64,000 nucleotides of DNA from a bacterium (GTDB lineage: Bacteria > Joyebacterota > Joyebacteria > Joyebacterales > Joyebacteraceae): NCBI GenBank assembly GCA_025774935.1, contig JALGZK010000003.1, positions 232,784-296,783 on the forward strand. Reading direction: 5' to 3'. The notes beneath the pieces are model-generated. The model ran no database searches. It saw nothing but the letters and a program-made list of their open reading frames with translations, and was not told the origin of the DNA. The translations under genes were made by a program, and so were the position numbers. Positions 32,901 to 41,015 of this stretch are shown in pieces. Position 1 is the first letter of the stretch; each line of letters begins with the position of its first letter.

Positions 32901-35315
32901 GTTCGCGACCCGGAGGATCGTGAGATCGGCGCCGGGGTCGCTGTTATGGTCGGGGTCCGACTCGGGAGCCTGCTCATCGGTCGCGATGATCGTGGCGTCG
33001 ATCGGCACGAAGAGCGACTCGACCGTGAGCGCCCCCCCGCTGCCCGCGATCTCAAGCATGCCGTAGTCCGAGCCGACCACTAGCTCACCCGTCGCCACGC
33101 CCTCCGCGTTCGTCACGATCGGCGAATCGAGCGATTCGACGAGGCCGGCGGGGACCGCCTCGAGGAAGACCGAGAGCCCGGCAAGCTCGACGCCGTTCCC
33201 CCAGTCGTCCTGCACCCTCGCCGTGATCTCGGAGACGCCTCCGTCAGTGAGCGCGGCGGGGTTCGCCGAGAGCACGACCGTCGAAGCGTCGCCCGGCAGG
33301 AGCGTCATCTCGAGCGTGTCGACAGGGAGGTTCGCGTACGCCGACGACTGGTCGATGATCCCCGTCACGTACGCGACGCCGGCGTTGAGCCCTCCGAAGT
33401 CGACTCCGAACCGGCCGTTCGCGTCCGTCTCCGGCGAGCTGACGCTGAAGGCTCCTCCGACACCGAGCGCCTGCATGTCTACGCCCACGCCCTGGACCTT
33501 CGCGTCGTTATCGCTGGCGTCCTTGAGCTGGCCGATGATGCGCGCCACGTCCTCGAAGACCTCGAGGGTGTCGACGTCCGAGATGAGTTCGAGCCGGACC
33601 GGCTCGGGTTCCTTGATGCCGACCTCGAAGACGCCCACGATCGCGTCACGCGTAGCCTGGACGTCGCGCGACGCCTGGACTCGAAGTACCTCGATCGCAT
33701 CGTTCGCCGTCAGGAACTCGGCGCGCGCATCGTCGAACATGTCCGCGGTGATCATCGAGTCCGCGAGGAGGACCGTGTCGCCGTCTGCGAAGACGACCGT
33801 CCCATTCGGGGGATACGCCGGGTCGAGTCTCGTCGCAGTGAGCAGGACGCTGTCCTGCGCCGTCTCGTCCCAGTATGCGATCCGGTCGTCGTCGTCCCGC
33901 GGTTGGAGCCACGCCTCGGCGAAGTAGAAGAGTGTGTCGTCCGGGATGCTCACGGTCGTCGCAGAGCTCAGGATCGTGTTCCCGAGCGAGTCCGTAAAAG
34001 CGTACTGCGTTGCGACGACGACGGGGAGCTCCATGGTCCCGACCTCGGTCGTATCGCCGTTCGCCACGATCGTGTCGACCGAGGCCTCAACGTAGCCCTT
34101 GCCCTCGGCCACGACCTCGTAGGGACCGTCGAGAAGCGTCCCGATCGAGAACGGGCCGGTTCCCCCCACGACGAGGAACGGACCCGTGCCCCCGATCTCC
34201 CCCGTGACAGCGTCGTAAGCGGTGACCGTCACGTCGACGGCGGGACCGCCTCCAGTGAGCGCTACGTCGCCTTCGATCCGGCCCGTCACGAACTGGATTA
34301 CGAAGTCCTGGCCGGTCACTTCGGTCGTGTCGGTGGCGACGACCACACCTTCGATCGAGTCCGAGAGATACGACGGAGCCGTGGCGATCAGATCGTACGT
34401 CCCGGCCGCGAGGCTCGTGACGGAGTACGGTCCGCCTCCGGGAGGGGTCTCGGCGGACGCGTACTCGACGTCGCCAACGTAGGCGGTGACCGTCGCCACG
34501 GTCGTGAGGTCGCCGGGCTCGTCGAGCGTCACCGTGCCGGAGATCCTGCCCTGGGGCGGGTACCCTCGATCGGGGATCCCGTCGCCGTTCGCGTCGACCG
34601 GGACCTCCGCGTAGAGATCGAGATCCGTCACCGCGTCCCATGGATACCCCGGGTCCGTCTCGATCTCCGTGCTCGTCGTCGGGACGGCGTCGAACGCGCC
34701 GGACCCGTCGCCTCCGACGGTCGCCGCGACCGCGCGGACCCGCGTCCCCGCCGGCACCACGCCGTGGCCGAGCCCGTAGAGGCCGTTCCACGAGATCGCG
34801 AACTCGTGCTCCCGCCATCCGGGGTTCCACTGCGAGAAGAACTCGTCGATCGGGACCGTACTCGTGACGTCCGTGCAGTCCCTGGCTTCGAAAGGGATCG
34901 TGCTCCCGCCGTCCCAGCCGGCGACGATAACGTCGACGCCCATCGTACTGAAGGTGATGTTCCTGCCGTAGAAGTCAGAGTCGTTGAAGTCGGTAGCGCC
35001 CGTGATCCCGTTCTGTGCGTCCGTGTCGAGGTAGACCACGAGCCCGTTCCCGAAGCCGCCGGGGCCGCCGTCGGTCCTGAACCCGACGTAGAGGCTGTCC
35101 GCACTCCAGGTCATATAGAGATCGTAGAGATCCGTGTCGCCGCCGTAGCGGCAGTCGTCGGTCGGGTCCTCGGCGGCGAGTTCGTCCGCGTCCCAGTCGG
35201 CAGGCTCGACCACGATGTGGCCGTCGACGTCTGGTGAATTGTAGCTGGTGGAGACCGCGAGTCCCGCGGAGAGAAGGACAGTGAGAACGGCGATGAGCGG
35301 AGGACGTCTCGGCAT
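29943..35315 (-). CDS. Giant multidomain surface protein with sugar-binding-like, CarboxypepD, invasin-Ig and sorting domains
   Basis: 1790 residues. Order seen: signal peptide (PPLIAVLTVLLSAGLAVS); a CBM9/DOMON-like N-terminal domain (about 25-245, YDLYMTWSADSLYVGF); two carboxypeptidase-regulatory-like beta-sandwiches (about 255-435, GRISGTVTLDEPG, EGDVALTGG); a bacterial Ig-1 region (VVLSANPAALTDGG); two glucodextranase-type or DOMON-like segments (DSDPGADLTILRVANSADT-like, and RSFEDDIGDDHGPNQLDD); then Ig-like parts. It ends in a FlgD/T9SS-type domain (VEPNPFSPNGDG, VPYGIYIMRLEA). No glycosidase domain is seen. It heads the glucan locus behind the promoter at 35441-35469 and is probably a surface glucan-binding scaffold sorted with the PorV-like protein encoded next. 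Domain borders are estimates. Confidence 0.82.
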   Translation of the reverse strand: MPRRPPLIAVLTVLLSAGLAVSTSYNSPDVDGHIVVEPADWDADELAAEDPTDDCRYGGDTDLYDLYMTWSADSLYVGFRTDGGPGGFGNGLVVYLDTDAQNGITGATDFNDSDFYGRNITFSTMGVDVIVAGWDGGSTIPFEARDCTDVTSTVPIDEFFSQWNPGWREHEFAISWNGLYGLGHGVVPAGTRVRAVAATVGGDGSGAFDAVPTTSTEIETDPGYPWDAVTDLDLYAEVPVDANGDGIPDRGYPPQGRISGTVTLDEPGDLTTVATVTAYVGDVEYASAETPPGGGPYSVTSLAAGTYDLIATAPSYLSDSIEGVVVATDTTEVTGQDFVIQFVTGRIEGDVALTGGGPAVDVTVTAYDAVTGEIGGTGPFLVVGGTGPFSIGTLLDGPYEVVAEGKGYVEASVDTIVANGDTTEVGTMELPVVVATQYAFTDSLGNTILSSATTVSIPDDTLFYFAEAWLQPRDDDDRIAYWDETAQDSVLLTATRLDPAYPPNGTVVFADGDTVLLADSMITADMFDDARAEFLTANDAIEVLRVQASRDVQATRDAIVGVFEVGIKEPEPVRLELISDVDTLEVFEDVARIIGQLKDASDNDAKVQGVGVDMQALGVGGAFSVSSPETDANGRFGVDFGGLNAGVAYVTGIIDQSSAYANLPVDTLEMTLLPGDASTVVLSANPAALTDGGVSEITARVQDDWGNGVELAGLSVFLEAVPAGLVESLDSPIVTNAEGVATGELVVGSDYGMLEIAGSGGALTVESLFVPIDATIIATDEQAPESDPDHNSDPGADLTILRVANSADTLVVTHDFYSAWAGMHLAVVLETHANDTGASDDPFTFPIGYTHPYKPDYAFTYKYSDHAGEEYADLRRWNINAWQFYDFVGETWVSDWNEGVRAEGYVTKTDEKVAFRLPFAPLETAVGETVRVQGYIMQETAEGTKYNALDSVPHDATHDMLPDEGDWWETATDSVYLSNYAKALMLEEGFPPDLSDGLASPSPAQPGAFVTYTVDVGDGGGGVGDVFIDLSDIGGSSLVRMTDDGVFPDGTAGDFTYTAGDTLTRAASDGEHTLTVTARDAANIWPTALGILLDVDNPATALRSFEDDIGDDHGPNQLDDSDVPVTGLYYFYPTNFVFGPGSFDITGVDIFTDGDWIVFRTHLQDLVSHQEAGAADWGAPQPSAATCDNPNRTDLNLQKIDIYIDAVEGKGSTAGFPNRYVDVAPVDAWDYGISVEGWGKWFVVSNDSPSIAAWDLFKGDSDIRMCDDHVENYVDVAVDRELLGFEGDEIDEEEIRTAILKWDIIVCLSSHDGDSNDQNLGAIRWVNANTAEWQFGGGRDSEVGRDRDANIIDVAASPGFGHEPGRPQSEMLDYTTPDAEARFLNSKIACVVEASFAEDFSPPLISGFEGDPDLQHIPWRALLDAPAVFWTTIDDFSGVEVAEFHWQTLGDTATRVTEMVELADPYWAADLSREQITSETNVVDLVRTGPARVIVGEVYARDASSNENEIWAGPYELGVPEPWSDTQTFAEVDSLMTEGEDELFIFQDGTIIVLEPNSLPDVRGPIDLVLDPIANTQVDIDNIRSDMEYIGVTRDIWLETDQGTFTGLDYLSWLFVHYPPYEVRGLDENSFGLFRWNDTTDRWIMVGGNSNTSGRNILNFVDDFGRFGVFYWEQLDVGGSQGLSGVGVEPNPFSPNGDGLYEETRVTFWLGREADYVNVEFFDLTGRLVNRLEFQLASTDTGRTPMQIVWDGTDENGNVVPYGIYIMRLEAKFKTAPIYERVNRPVVVIK

Positions 35316-35440
35316 CAGCGGTCCCTGAAGGCCCGTACGGCTGCCTCGCGGGCCTCGAAGTGTCTCTCGGCTGCAACCGCCCGGTGGACACTCGCTTCCG
35401 AGCGCTCCCTCCGAATCCGGCAGCTGCGTGGATGTCGGGA

Positions 35441-35469
35441 AGGTTAGCAGAATCGGGGCCCCGAATCAA
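35441..35469 (-). promoter_or_regulatory. Sigma70-type promoter of the alpha-glucan locus
   Basis: On the minus strand TTGATT (35469-35464) and TAACCT (35446-35441) lie 17 bases apart, giving a leader of about 120 bases before the giant-protein ATG. It is the only clear promoter found between here and 12996, so the genes down to the debranching enzyme may form one long transcription unit. Confidence 0.55.
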
Positions 35470-35485
35470 GACAACGCGAGGGCCC

Positions 35486-36310
35486 TCAGGAGGCGGTGGG
35501 CTCCCGGACCCCGTTCTCCGCCTCGGCGTCCTGATGGTCGTTCCCGGATCTCATCCCTGACCGGCGGTCGAGCAAGGCGTCGACGAGCTTCGGCAGCACG
35601 TCTCCCGCCTTCCCGATGAGCGTGGCGTCGATGAGCGCGGAGATGGGCGTGTAGGTCATGTTCACCTCCACCACGAACGCGCCGTTGTGCTTCGCCACGA
35701 GCGGGAGCGACGCCGCCGGCCGCACCACGGCCGACGTCCCCACGACGAGCATCGCGTCGCACGTCGAGGCTGCTTGATGCGAGGTCTCGTAGGCCTCCAT
35801 CGGCAGCGGCTCACCGAACCACACGACGTCGGGCCGGAGGAGCGAACCGCACACCGTGCACTTGGGCGGGATTCGCGCAAGAGGATTCCCTGGGAGGTCG
35901 ACGGTCGTGAGCTCCTTCGTGCAGCGCGCTCGCCAGATGTTCCCGTGCAGCTCGACGGGCCCGCCACTCCCGGCCCGTTCGTGCAGGCCGTCGACATTCT
36001 GCGTCACGAGCGTGAAGTCGTCGAAGTCGCCTTCGAGCCGCGCGATCGCTCTGTGGGCCTTGTTCGGTTCCGCGTCGGCAATGATCCTCCGTCGGTAGTC
36101 GTACCAGCTCCAGACGAGCACCGGGTCCCTATCGAACGCCTCCCACGTCGCTAGATCCTCGGGCCTGTGCTGACGCCAGAGCCCCTCTTCACCCCTGAAG
36201 GTCGGTATACCGCTCTCCCTCGAAACCCCGGACCCGGTAAGCACCACCAGGCGCGACGACCGGCCGAGCCGCTCGATCAGCCCATGCGCTATTCCGCTCG
36301 CGGGTTTCAT
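35486..36310 (-). CDS. cobB: SIR2-family NAD-dependent deacylase (sirtuin, CobB-like)
   Basis: 274 residues from the ATG at 36310 (GAAGGGGG upstream). The NAD-binding start is VVLTGSGVSRESGIPTFRG, with Ser replacing Ala of the common GAGIS. TQNVDGLHERAG and the catalytic His in VELHGN follow. WYDYRRR matches the Tyr-x-x-Arg signature of class III sirtuins that remove succinyl or malonyl groups. The zinc region has one Cys in the first position (RCTKE) and a CTVC pair, so one ligand of the usual four is missing; E. coli CobB shows a similar loss. The enzyme deacylates lysines using NAD+. It follows a polyferredoxin gene by 76 bases and may share its promoter. Confidence 0.92.
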   Translation of the reverse strand: MKPASGIAHGLIERLGRSSRLVVLTGSGVSRESGIPTFRGEEGLWRQHRPEDLATWEAFDRDPVLVWSWYDYRRRIIADAEPNKAHRAIARLEGDFDDFTLVTQNVDGLHERAGSGGPVELHGNIWRARCTKELTTVDLPGNPLARIPPKCTVCGSLLRPDVVWFGEPLPMEAYETSHQAASTCDAMLVVGTSAVVRPAASLPLVAKHNGAFVVEVNMTYTPISALIDATLIGKAGDVLPKLVDALLDRRSGMRSGNDHQDAEAENGVREPTAS

Positions 36311-36386
36311 GTGTTCCCCCTTCCGGGACAACGCAGCGGGACCCTCCCGTTACTTCGTTCCTCTCGCCGCCGACGGAACGGCGGCG

Positions 36387-37286
36387 CTAGTCGAGCTCGG
36401 ACTCGGCCGCCCGTGCCGCTGCGGCCTTGTGCCGCGCCGGATCCCAGAGCGGACCGAAGTGCATCCGCCACTTCACCGAGCCGTAGCTCGTGCAGTTCAT
36501 ACACCGGATGCAGTCGACGCTGCCGATCTGCTCGGGCACCTTGAGATCCATCGGGCAGTGCTCCGAGCAGTAGTTGCACGACGCGCAGTTCTCGAACTCC
36601 GACCCCTTCGCGAACGCGATGGCACAGCTGTCGAGATCGATCTCGAGCTGGAGCATGCTGAACTTGTTCGTCAGGCCGAAGAGCGCCCCGAGGGGGCAGA
36701 TGAATCGGCAGAACGGCCGCCTCATCATGCCGGAGAAGAGAACGAGTCCACCCAGAAGCACCATCTTGAGGCCGAAGAAGACGGTCGCGAACTGCATCCC
36801 CTCGGCCGACTCGGACCCGCGCGCGGACCAGAGAAGCCACGGAAGCCCGCCCTCGAGCGAGCCCGCCGGACACAGCTTGCAGAACCACGAATCGAGCGTG
36901 ACCCACGCGACCGCGAGAGTCGCTGCGAGCACGACGTACTTGGAGTGCCTCAGCCAGTCCGGCGCGGAGAACTTCGGCAGCTTGAGCTTGTAGATCGCCT
37001 CCTGAAACCACCCGAACGGACACAGCCACCCGCAGGGGAACCGCCCGATGAACACGCCGACGATCCCGACGAGCCCCAGCACGTAGAACGGAAGCTGTCT
37101 GATGATGACGAAATGCTGGAGCGCGCCGATGGGGCAGGAACCCCACGCGAGCGGGCACGCGTAGCAGTTCAGCGCCGGAACGCAGACGCCCTTGAGGGGA
37201 CCCTGGTAGAAGTGCGCGGTCGGGATGGCCGCGTAGTAGGCGTTGATGGCCAGGGTCGAGATGAGTTGCCCGATCCGTCGGTTCAA
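36387..37286 (-). CDS. Membrane 4Fe-4S polyferredoxin (NapH/CcoG-like)
   Basis: 299 residues. Hydrophobic helices alternate with Cys clusters: CPLAWGSCPIGALQ, GRFPCGWLCPFG, WFCKLCPAGSLEG and FCRFICPLGALFG. C-terminal ferredoxin motifs follow (CASCNYCSEHCPMD and CIRCMNCTSYG). This layout is that of NapH/NosR-type membrane ferredoxins that move electrons between quinol and periplasmic or assembly partners; the partner is unknown here. The start is a TTG at 37286: an in-frame TAG lies two codons upstream, and AAGGCGGG is seven bases before it. It belongs to a short unit with the tiny membrane protein upstream and the sirtuin downstream. Confidence 0.85.
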   Translation of the reverse strand: MNRRIGQLISTLAINAYYAAIPTAHFYQGPLKGVCVPALNCYACPLAWGSCPIGALQHFVIIRQLPFYVLGLVGIVGVFIGRFPCGWLCPFGWFQEAIYKLKLPKFSAPDWLRHSKYVVLAATLAVAWVTLDSWFCKLCPAGSLEGGLPWLLWSARGSESAEGMQFATVFFGLKMVLLGGLVLFSGMMRRPFCRFICPLGALFGLTNKFSMLQLEIDLDSCAIAFAKGSEFENCASCNYCSEHCPMDLKVPEQIGSVDCIRCMNCTSYGSVKWRMHFGPLWDPARHKAAAARAAESELD

Positions 37287-37402
37287 GAACTAGCCCCGCC
37301 TTCACTCACGTCCGCCGCCCGCTCGCCCGTGGCGGGGGTGCATCAGACCACAGTGGCCGGTGGTCGCGCCTGACGGTGTCACCCGACACCGATGCACGAC
37401 AG

Positions 37403-37522
37403 TCATATCATCGAGCCGTTCAGGCTCGTCGTCAGGAAGTCGTAGTTCCGGATACCGACGATGAGGATGACGGCGAAGAAGACGAGGAAGAGGATGAAGG
37501 CGAGCTTCCTCAAGGCAACCAC
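37403..37522 (-). CDS. Small single-span membrane protein (about 39 aa)
   Basis: A GTG at 37522 with GGGAGG upstream opens a 39-residue frame: a short basic start (VVALRKLA), one transmembrane helix (FILFLVFFAVILIVGIRNY) and a tail ending NGSMI. The frame stays open to 37618, but that part overlaps the promoter boxes at 37589-37618, which fixes the start downstream. It precedes the polyferredoxin gene by 116 bases and could be a small partner of it. No family recognised. Confidence 0.5.
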   Translation of the reverse strand: MVALRKLAFILFLVFFAVILIVGIRNYDFLTTSLNGSMI

Positions 37523-37588
37523 CGATCCGCTGGACCTCCCGGCGGCGGACCGCCGGGGGCGCTCTTCCGCATTGGACTTGACGAGTGC

Positions 37589-37618
37589 ATTGTAGGGGGT
37601 TCTCAGGCCGACCGTCAA
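37589..37618 (-). promoter_or_regulatory. Sigma70-type promoter of the small protein-polyferredoxin-sirtuin unit
   Basis: On the minus strand TTGACG (37618-37613) and TACAAT (37594-37589) are separated by 18 bases. Transcription would start about 60 bases before the 39-residue ORF. Confidence 0.65.
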
Positions 37619-37658
37619 GCGTAAACGCCTGAGTTTGCGGCCGGTTATGCCGCCGGAA

Positions 37659-37677
37659 CGGCGTGGAAGGTACGCCG
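37659..37677 (-). terminator. Short hairpin after the LVIVD gene
   Basis: CGGCGT and ACGCCG pair around a 7-base loop five bases past the stop of the LVIVD gene. There is no T-run; this is a weak terminator candidate only. Confidence 0.3.
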
Positions 37678-37681
37678 GAGA

Positions 37682-40600
37682 CTACCTGAGAAGGACCATC
37701 TTGTGGAAGATGTTCCTTCCGTCCGACTCGAGCCGCACGAAGTAGACCCCGCTCGGGAGAGCGCTCCCGGATGGGTCGCGCGCGTGCCACGATGCGACGT
37801 GCCGCCCGGCGGGCATTGGGCCGTCGACGAGGGTCGCTACGTGCCCCCCTCGCGCCGAGTATACGCTGAGACGCACCCGGGCCATTCTGGGCAGATCGAA
37901 CGTCACGCGAGTGACGGGATTGAACGGATTCGGGCTGTTGCCGCGAATTGCGAGCTCCTGGGGGACGGCGTCTTCGACCCCCGTCACGACCTCCGCGGAC
38001 ACCTCCTCCGACGCCTCGCCCTCGTTCCCGTGAACGTCGACGCCGGTGACGACGTAGTACCACGTACCCTCGCCCGCGTCGGCGTGCGTGTATGTCGTCC
38101 CTCCCGTCGAGTCGAGGAACGTCTCCTCGCCCGGCGGGAACCCTGACTCGTCGCTCGTGTAGACGTTGTAGTGCGCGAGGTCCTCGTCGTTCTCCCCGCT
38201 CGGCGACCACGCGAGCTCCACCTCCCAGACGATGACCTCGGCCTCGAGACCGAGCGGAGCCCCGGGAGCCAGGTTGTCGATCGAGGAACCGCTGTCCGGC
38301 GGGCTCGAAGCCCAGTCGCCGGGCGGGAACGTGCTCACGGTTACGCAATACACGCTGCCCGGGAGCGAGTCGACGTCCGCGGGAACGCGAACCGAGTACG
38401 ATTCCTGGTTCGTGGCCGCGACCGTGTCGACCGCCGCCCACACCCCGGGCGGGAGGTTCCGACCGGACCAGCGCACCTCGCGGTCACGGCCGGATGGGAG
38501 GGCGCGTCCGGGGACCCCGATTGGAGGCTGTCTCCGCCACACGGTGTACTCGGTGGCGGGATGCTCGGGCTCATCGCTGAAGTCGAAGCCGGAGCGTTCG
38601 AACTCGAGATCGACCCAGCCTCCCTGGTCACCGGGGACGTCCTGAACGGACTCGATGACGGGGAACGCATTGAGCCACTCGAGCTCGAGCCGCGTGCAGA
38701 GCGGCGAGAGCTGCCTGCCCGTGTAGAAGAGGCCAGATCTCCAACGGAGATCGCTGCCCGGCGACGCGAACCTCAACCACGCACCGCCCGGCGCGGCATC
38801 CGCCCAGCCGCCTCCACCGTCGACGCTCAGTTCCCAGCGGATGGAATCGGTCTGCGAGGAGTTGAGCCTCGCCCGGACGACGTCGGCGCCGTAGGGCTCG
38901 ACGTCGAGAGACCGCGCGACGTTGGCCTGTGAGTCCACGACCCTCTGGAAAACCTCGATCACGTGAACTCCCGAGAGCTCGTCTGCGACGAAAGCGTGAT
39001 CACCCGCCATCACGACGCCGCTGGCGTACCCCGGCGTGTCGCAGCTTCCCGCCCACACGGGGTTCGTCGGGTCGCTGATGTCGACAACTTCGAGACCGGA
39101 CGAACCGGTCACGACGAACGCGCGGTCGCCGGAGACGGCAACGCCCCGGGCCGAGCTCGGAGTCGTGTAGCTCCCGACGATGGCCGGGCTCGTTGGATCC
39201 GTGACATCGACGACCTGGAGTCCCCCGCCCCAGTCCGCCACGTAGGCACGGTCACCGGAGATCGCGAGGCCGCGCGCGGAGCTCGGGGTGTCGCAGCTCC
39301 CCACGCTCACCGGGCTCGTCGGCTCGGTGATGTCGAGAACCTGGAGTCCGGACGAGCCGTCAGCGACGTAGAGCGAATTCCCGGAGACCACGACGTCACG
39401 GGCGGAGCCCGGAGTGTCGAAGCTCCCCGCCGCCACCGGGGCCGATGGGGCGCCGACATCGATCACCTGGAGACCGGAGTCTCCATCCGCTACGTACGCG
39501 TAGCTGCCGCCGACGGCGACGCCGCGAGCGTCGCCCGGAGTGTCGAAGGCGCCGACGAACTCGGGCGTCGCCGAATCGCCGATGCCGATAACCTGAAGCC
39601 CGGAGGACCCGTCGGCCACGAAGGCGTTGCTACCGACGACGGCCACAGCGAGGGCCGCGCCGGGCGTGTCGTACCCTCCCACGAGAGCGGGACCCGCAGG
39701 GTCGGTGATGTCGAGCACCTGGAGTCCGGACGAACCGTCCGCGACGTAGAAGTGGTCGCCGGCAGCGGCCGCCGCGCGCGCTTCGCCGGGCGTCTCGGCG
39801 TTCCCCACGCGCACCGGGCTCACGTGCTCCGCGATGTCGATCACCTGGAGGCCGTCGCGCCAGTTCGCTACCCATGCGTGGCCGCCGGTGATCGCGACCC
39901 CTCGCGCGTAACCGGGCGTCTCGCAGCTCCCCACCAACACCGGAGCCGTCGGGTCGCTCACGTCGATCACCTGAAGACCGCTCCCCCAGTCCGCCACGCA
40001 GGCGTAGTCGCCCGCGAGGGCGACGCCGCAGCCGAGGTTGGGCGTGTTGCAGCTGCCAACCGACACCGGATCGGTCGGATCGCTCACGTCGATCACCTGG
40101 AGGCCGGAATACTCGTCCGCCACGTAGGCGAGGCCACCCGCGACCACCACGCCCCGCGCCGTGCTGGGCGTCGGACAGCTTCCCGCGTAGACCGGGTCAG
40201 ACGGGTCGCTGATGTCGATCACCTGGAGCCCCGACGCGCCGTCCGCCACGTATGCGCAGTCGCCCGCCACGGCGATGCCCCGAGAAGAGCCCGGTGTGTC
40301 GTAACTGCCCACCCACACCGGGTTCGACGGATCACTGACGTCGAGCACCTGCGGTCCCGAGGTCCAGTCCGCCACGATCGCGTAGTCGCCCGCGACGGCG
40401 ACAGCCCGAGCAAGGCTCGGCGTCTCGTGCCCTACGATCCACACAGGGCTTGTCGGATCGCTGATGTCGACCACCTGAAGACCTGCGTAGTCGCCCGTCA
40501 CGTAGGCATGGTCACCGGCGATGGCGACGCCGTTGGCCCAGCCGGGCACGGCGCAGCTCCCGGCGGGCTCGGGCGTCGTCGGATCGCTGATGTCGAAGAC

Positions 40601-40882
40601 GTGCAGACCCGCGTAGCCGTCCGGCACGTATGCGTGGTCGCCCGCGACCGCAACGGCGCAGGCATCTCCAGGCGTGTCGCTGCTCCCTATCACCTCAGGC
40701 TCGAACGGGAAGAGCCTGGTCTCTCCCGCCAGCGTGTCCCAGTTGGCGGTCGTGCCGGATGTGTCGCAGTACTCATGCGTCTCGAATTCCTCCACGTGCA
40801 GACGTGCAGCTGCCGCGGAGCACACGAGCCCCGCCAGAATGAGGGCGAACAGACAACGTGTTCTATCGAGACGCCACCGCAT
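37682..40882 (-). CDS. Secreted LVIVD-repeat protein with FN3 and sorting-type C-terminal domain
   Basis: 1066 residues. A signal peptide (CLFALILAGLVCSAAAA) is followed by 14 repeats of 42 residues (about 70-657), each of the form TPG.ARGVAVAGD.AYVAD..SGLQV then IDISDPT.PV.VGSCD. This is the LVIVD beta-propeller repeat, enough for two seven-bladed propellers. A beta-sandwich with a jelly-roll look, an FN3 domain (VELAWSPSGENDEDLAHYNV) and a T9SS type-A-like domain (NSPNPFNPVTRVTFDLP ... LPSGVYFVRLES, ending KMVLLR) follow. RBS CAGGAG six bases before the ATG. Probably a cell-surface binding protein; ligand unknown. Confidence 0.88.
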   Translation of the reverse strand: MRWRLDRTRCLFALILAGLVCSAAAARLHVEEFETHEYCDTSGTTANWDTLAGETRLFPFEPEVIGSSDTPGDACAVAVAGDHAYVPDGYAGLHVFDISDPTTPEPAGSCAVPGWANGVAIAGDHAYVTGDYAGLQVVDISDPTSPVWIVGHETPSLARAVAVAGDYAIVADWTSGPQVLDVSDPSNPVWVGSYDTPGSSRGIAVAGDCAYVADGASGLQVIDISDPSDPVYAGSCPTPSTARGVVVAGGLAYVADEYSGLQVIDVSDPTDPVSVGSCNTPNLGCGVALAGDYACVADWGSGLQVIDVSDPTAPVLVGSCETPGYARGVAITGGHAWVANWRDGLQVIDIAEHVSPVRVGNAETPGEARAAAAAGDHFYVADGSSGLQVLDITDPAGPALVGGYDTPGAALAVAVVGSNAFVADGSSGLQVIGIGDSATPEFVGAFDTPGDARGVAVGGSYAYVADGDSGLQVIDVGAPSAPVAAGSFDTPGSARDVVVSGNSLYVADGSSGLQVLDITEPTSPVSVGSCDTPSSARGLAISGDRAYVADWGGGLQVVDVTDPTSPAIVGSYTTPSSARGVAVSGDRAFVVTGSSGLEVVDISDPTNPVWAGSCDTPGYASGVVMAGDHAFVADELSGVHVIEVFQRVVDSQANVARSLDVEPYGADVVRARLNSSQTDSIRWELSVDGGGGWADAAPGGAWLRFASPGSDLRWRSGLFYTGRQLSPLCTRLELEWLNAFPVIESVQDVPGDQGGWVDLEFERSGFDFSDEPEHPATEYTVWRRQPPIGVPGRALPSGRDREVRWSGRNLPPGVWAAVDTVAATNQESYSVRVPADVDSLPGSVYCVTVSTFPPGDWASSPPDSGSSIDNLAPGAPLGLEAEVIVWEVELAWSPSGENDEDLAHYNVYTSDESGFPPGEETFLDSTGGTTYTHADAGEGTWYYVVTGVDVHGNEGEASEEVSAEVVTGVEDAVPQELAIRGNSPNPFNPVTRVTFDLPRMARVRLSVYSARGGHVATLVDGPMPAGRHVASWHARDPSGSALPSGVYFVRLESDGRNIFHKMVLLR
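38930..40675 (-). repeat. Fourteen tandem 126-bp LVIVD-coding repeats
   Basis: Fourteen in-frame units of 42 codons without gaps encode the propeller blades. DNA similarity between units is high (repeated gatcacctggag and cgccacgtaggc blocks on the plus strand), which suggests growth by tandem duplication. Confidence 0.85.
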
Positions 40883-40954
40883 CCCCGGCTCCTGTCACGC
40901 AGCACGTGCGGCGGGACACTGCGCCACCGCGGCCGCCTCCTCCATCTGCGCGAC

Positions 40955-40984
40955 GGGGCCCCCGTGGAGACCCACAGGGGCCCC
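40955..40984 (-). terminator. Strong GC hairpin after the VWA gene
   Basis: GGGGCCCCCGTGG (40955-40967) pairs with CCACAGGGGCCCC (40972-40984) with one mismatch and a four-base loop, 31 bases past the stop of the VWA gene. There is no T-run. It may end or stabilise that transcript. Confidence 0.5.
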
Positions 40985-41015
40985 GATGGGCCGACGAAGC
41001 GCTGGCGGCCGAGTG

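Noticed and set aside
38930..40675. Regular 126-bp repeats as a possible CRISPR or satellite
   Set aside because: Repeats are contiguous, in frame and encode LVIVD blades; no spacers.
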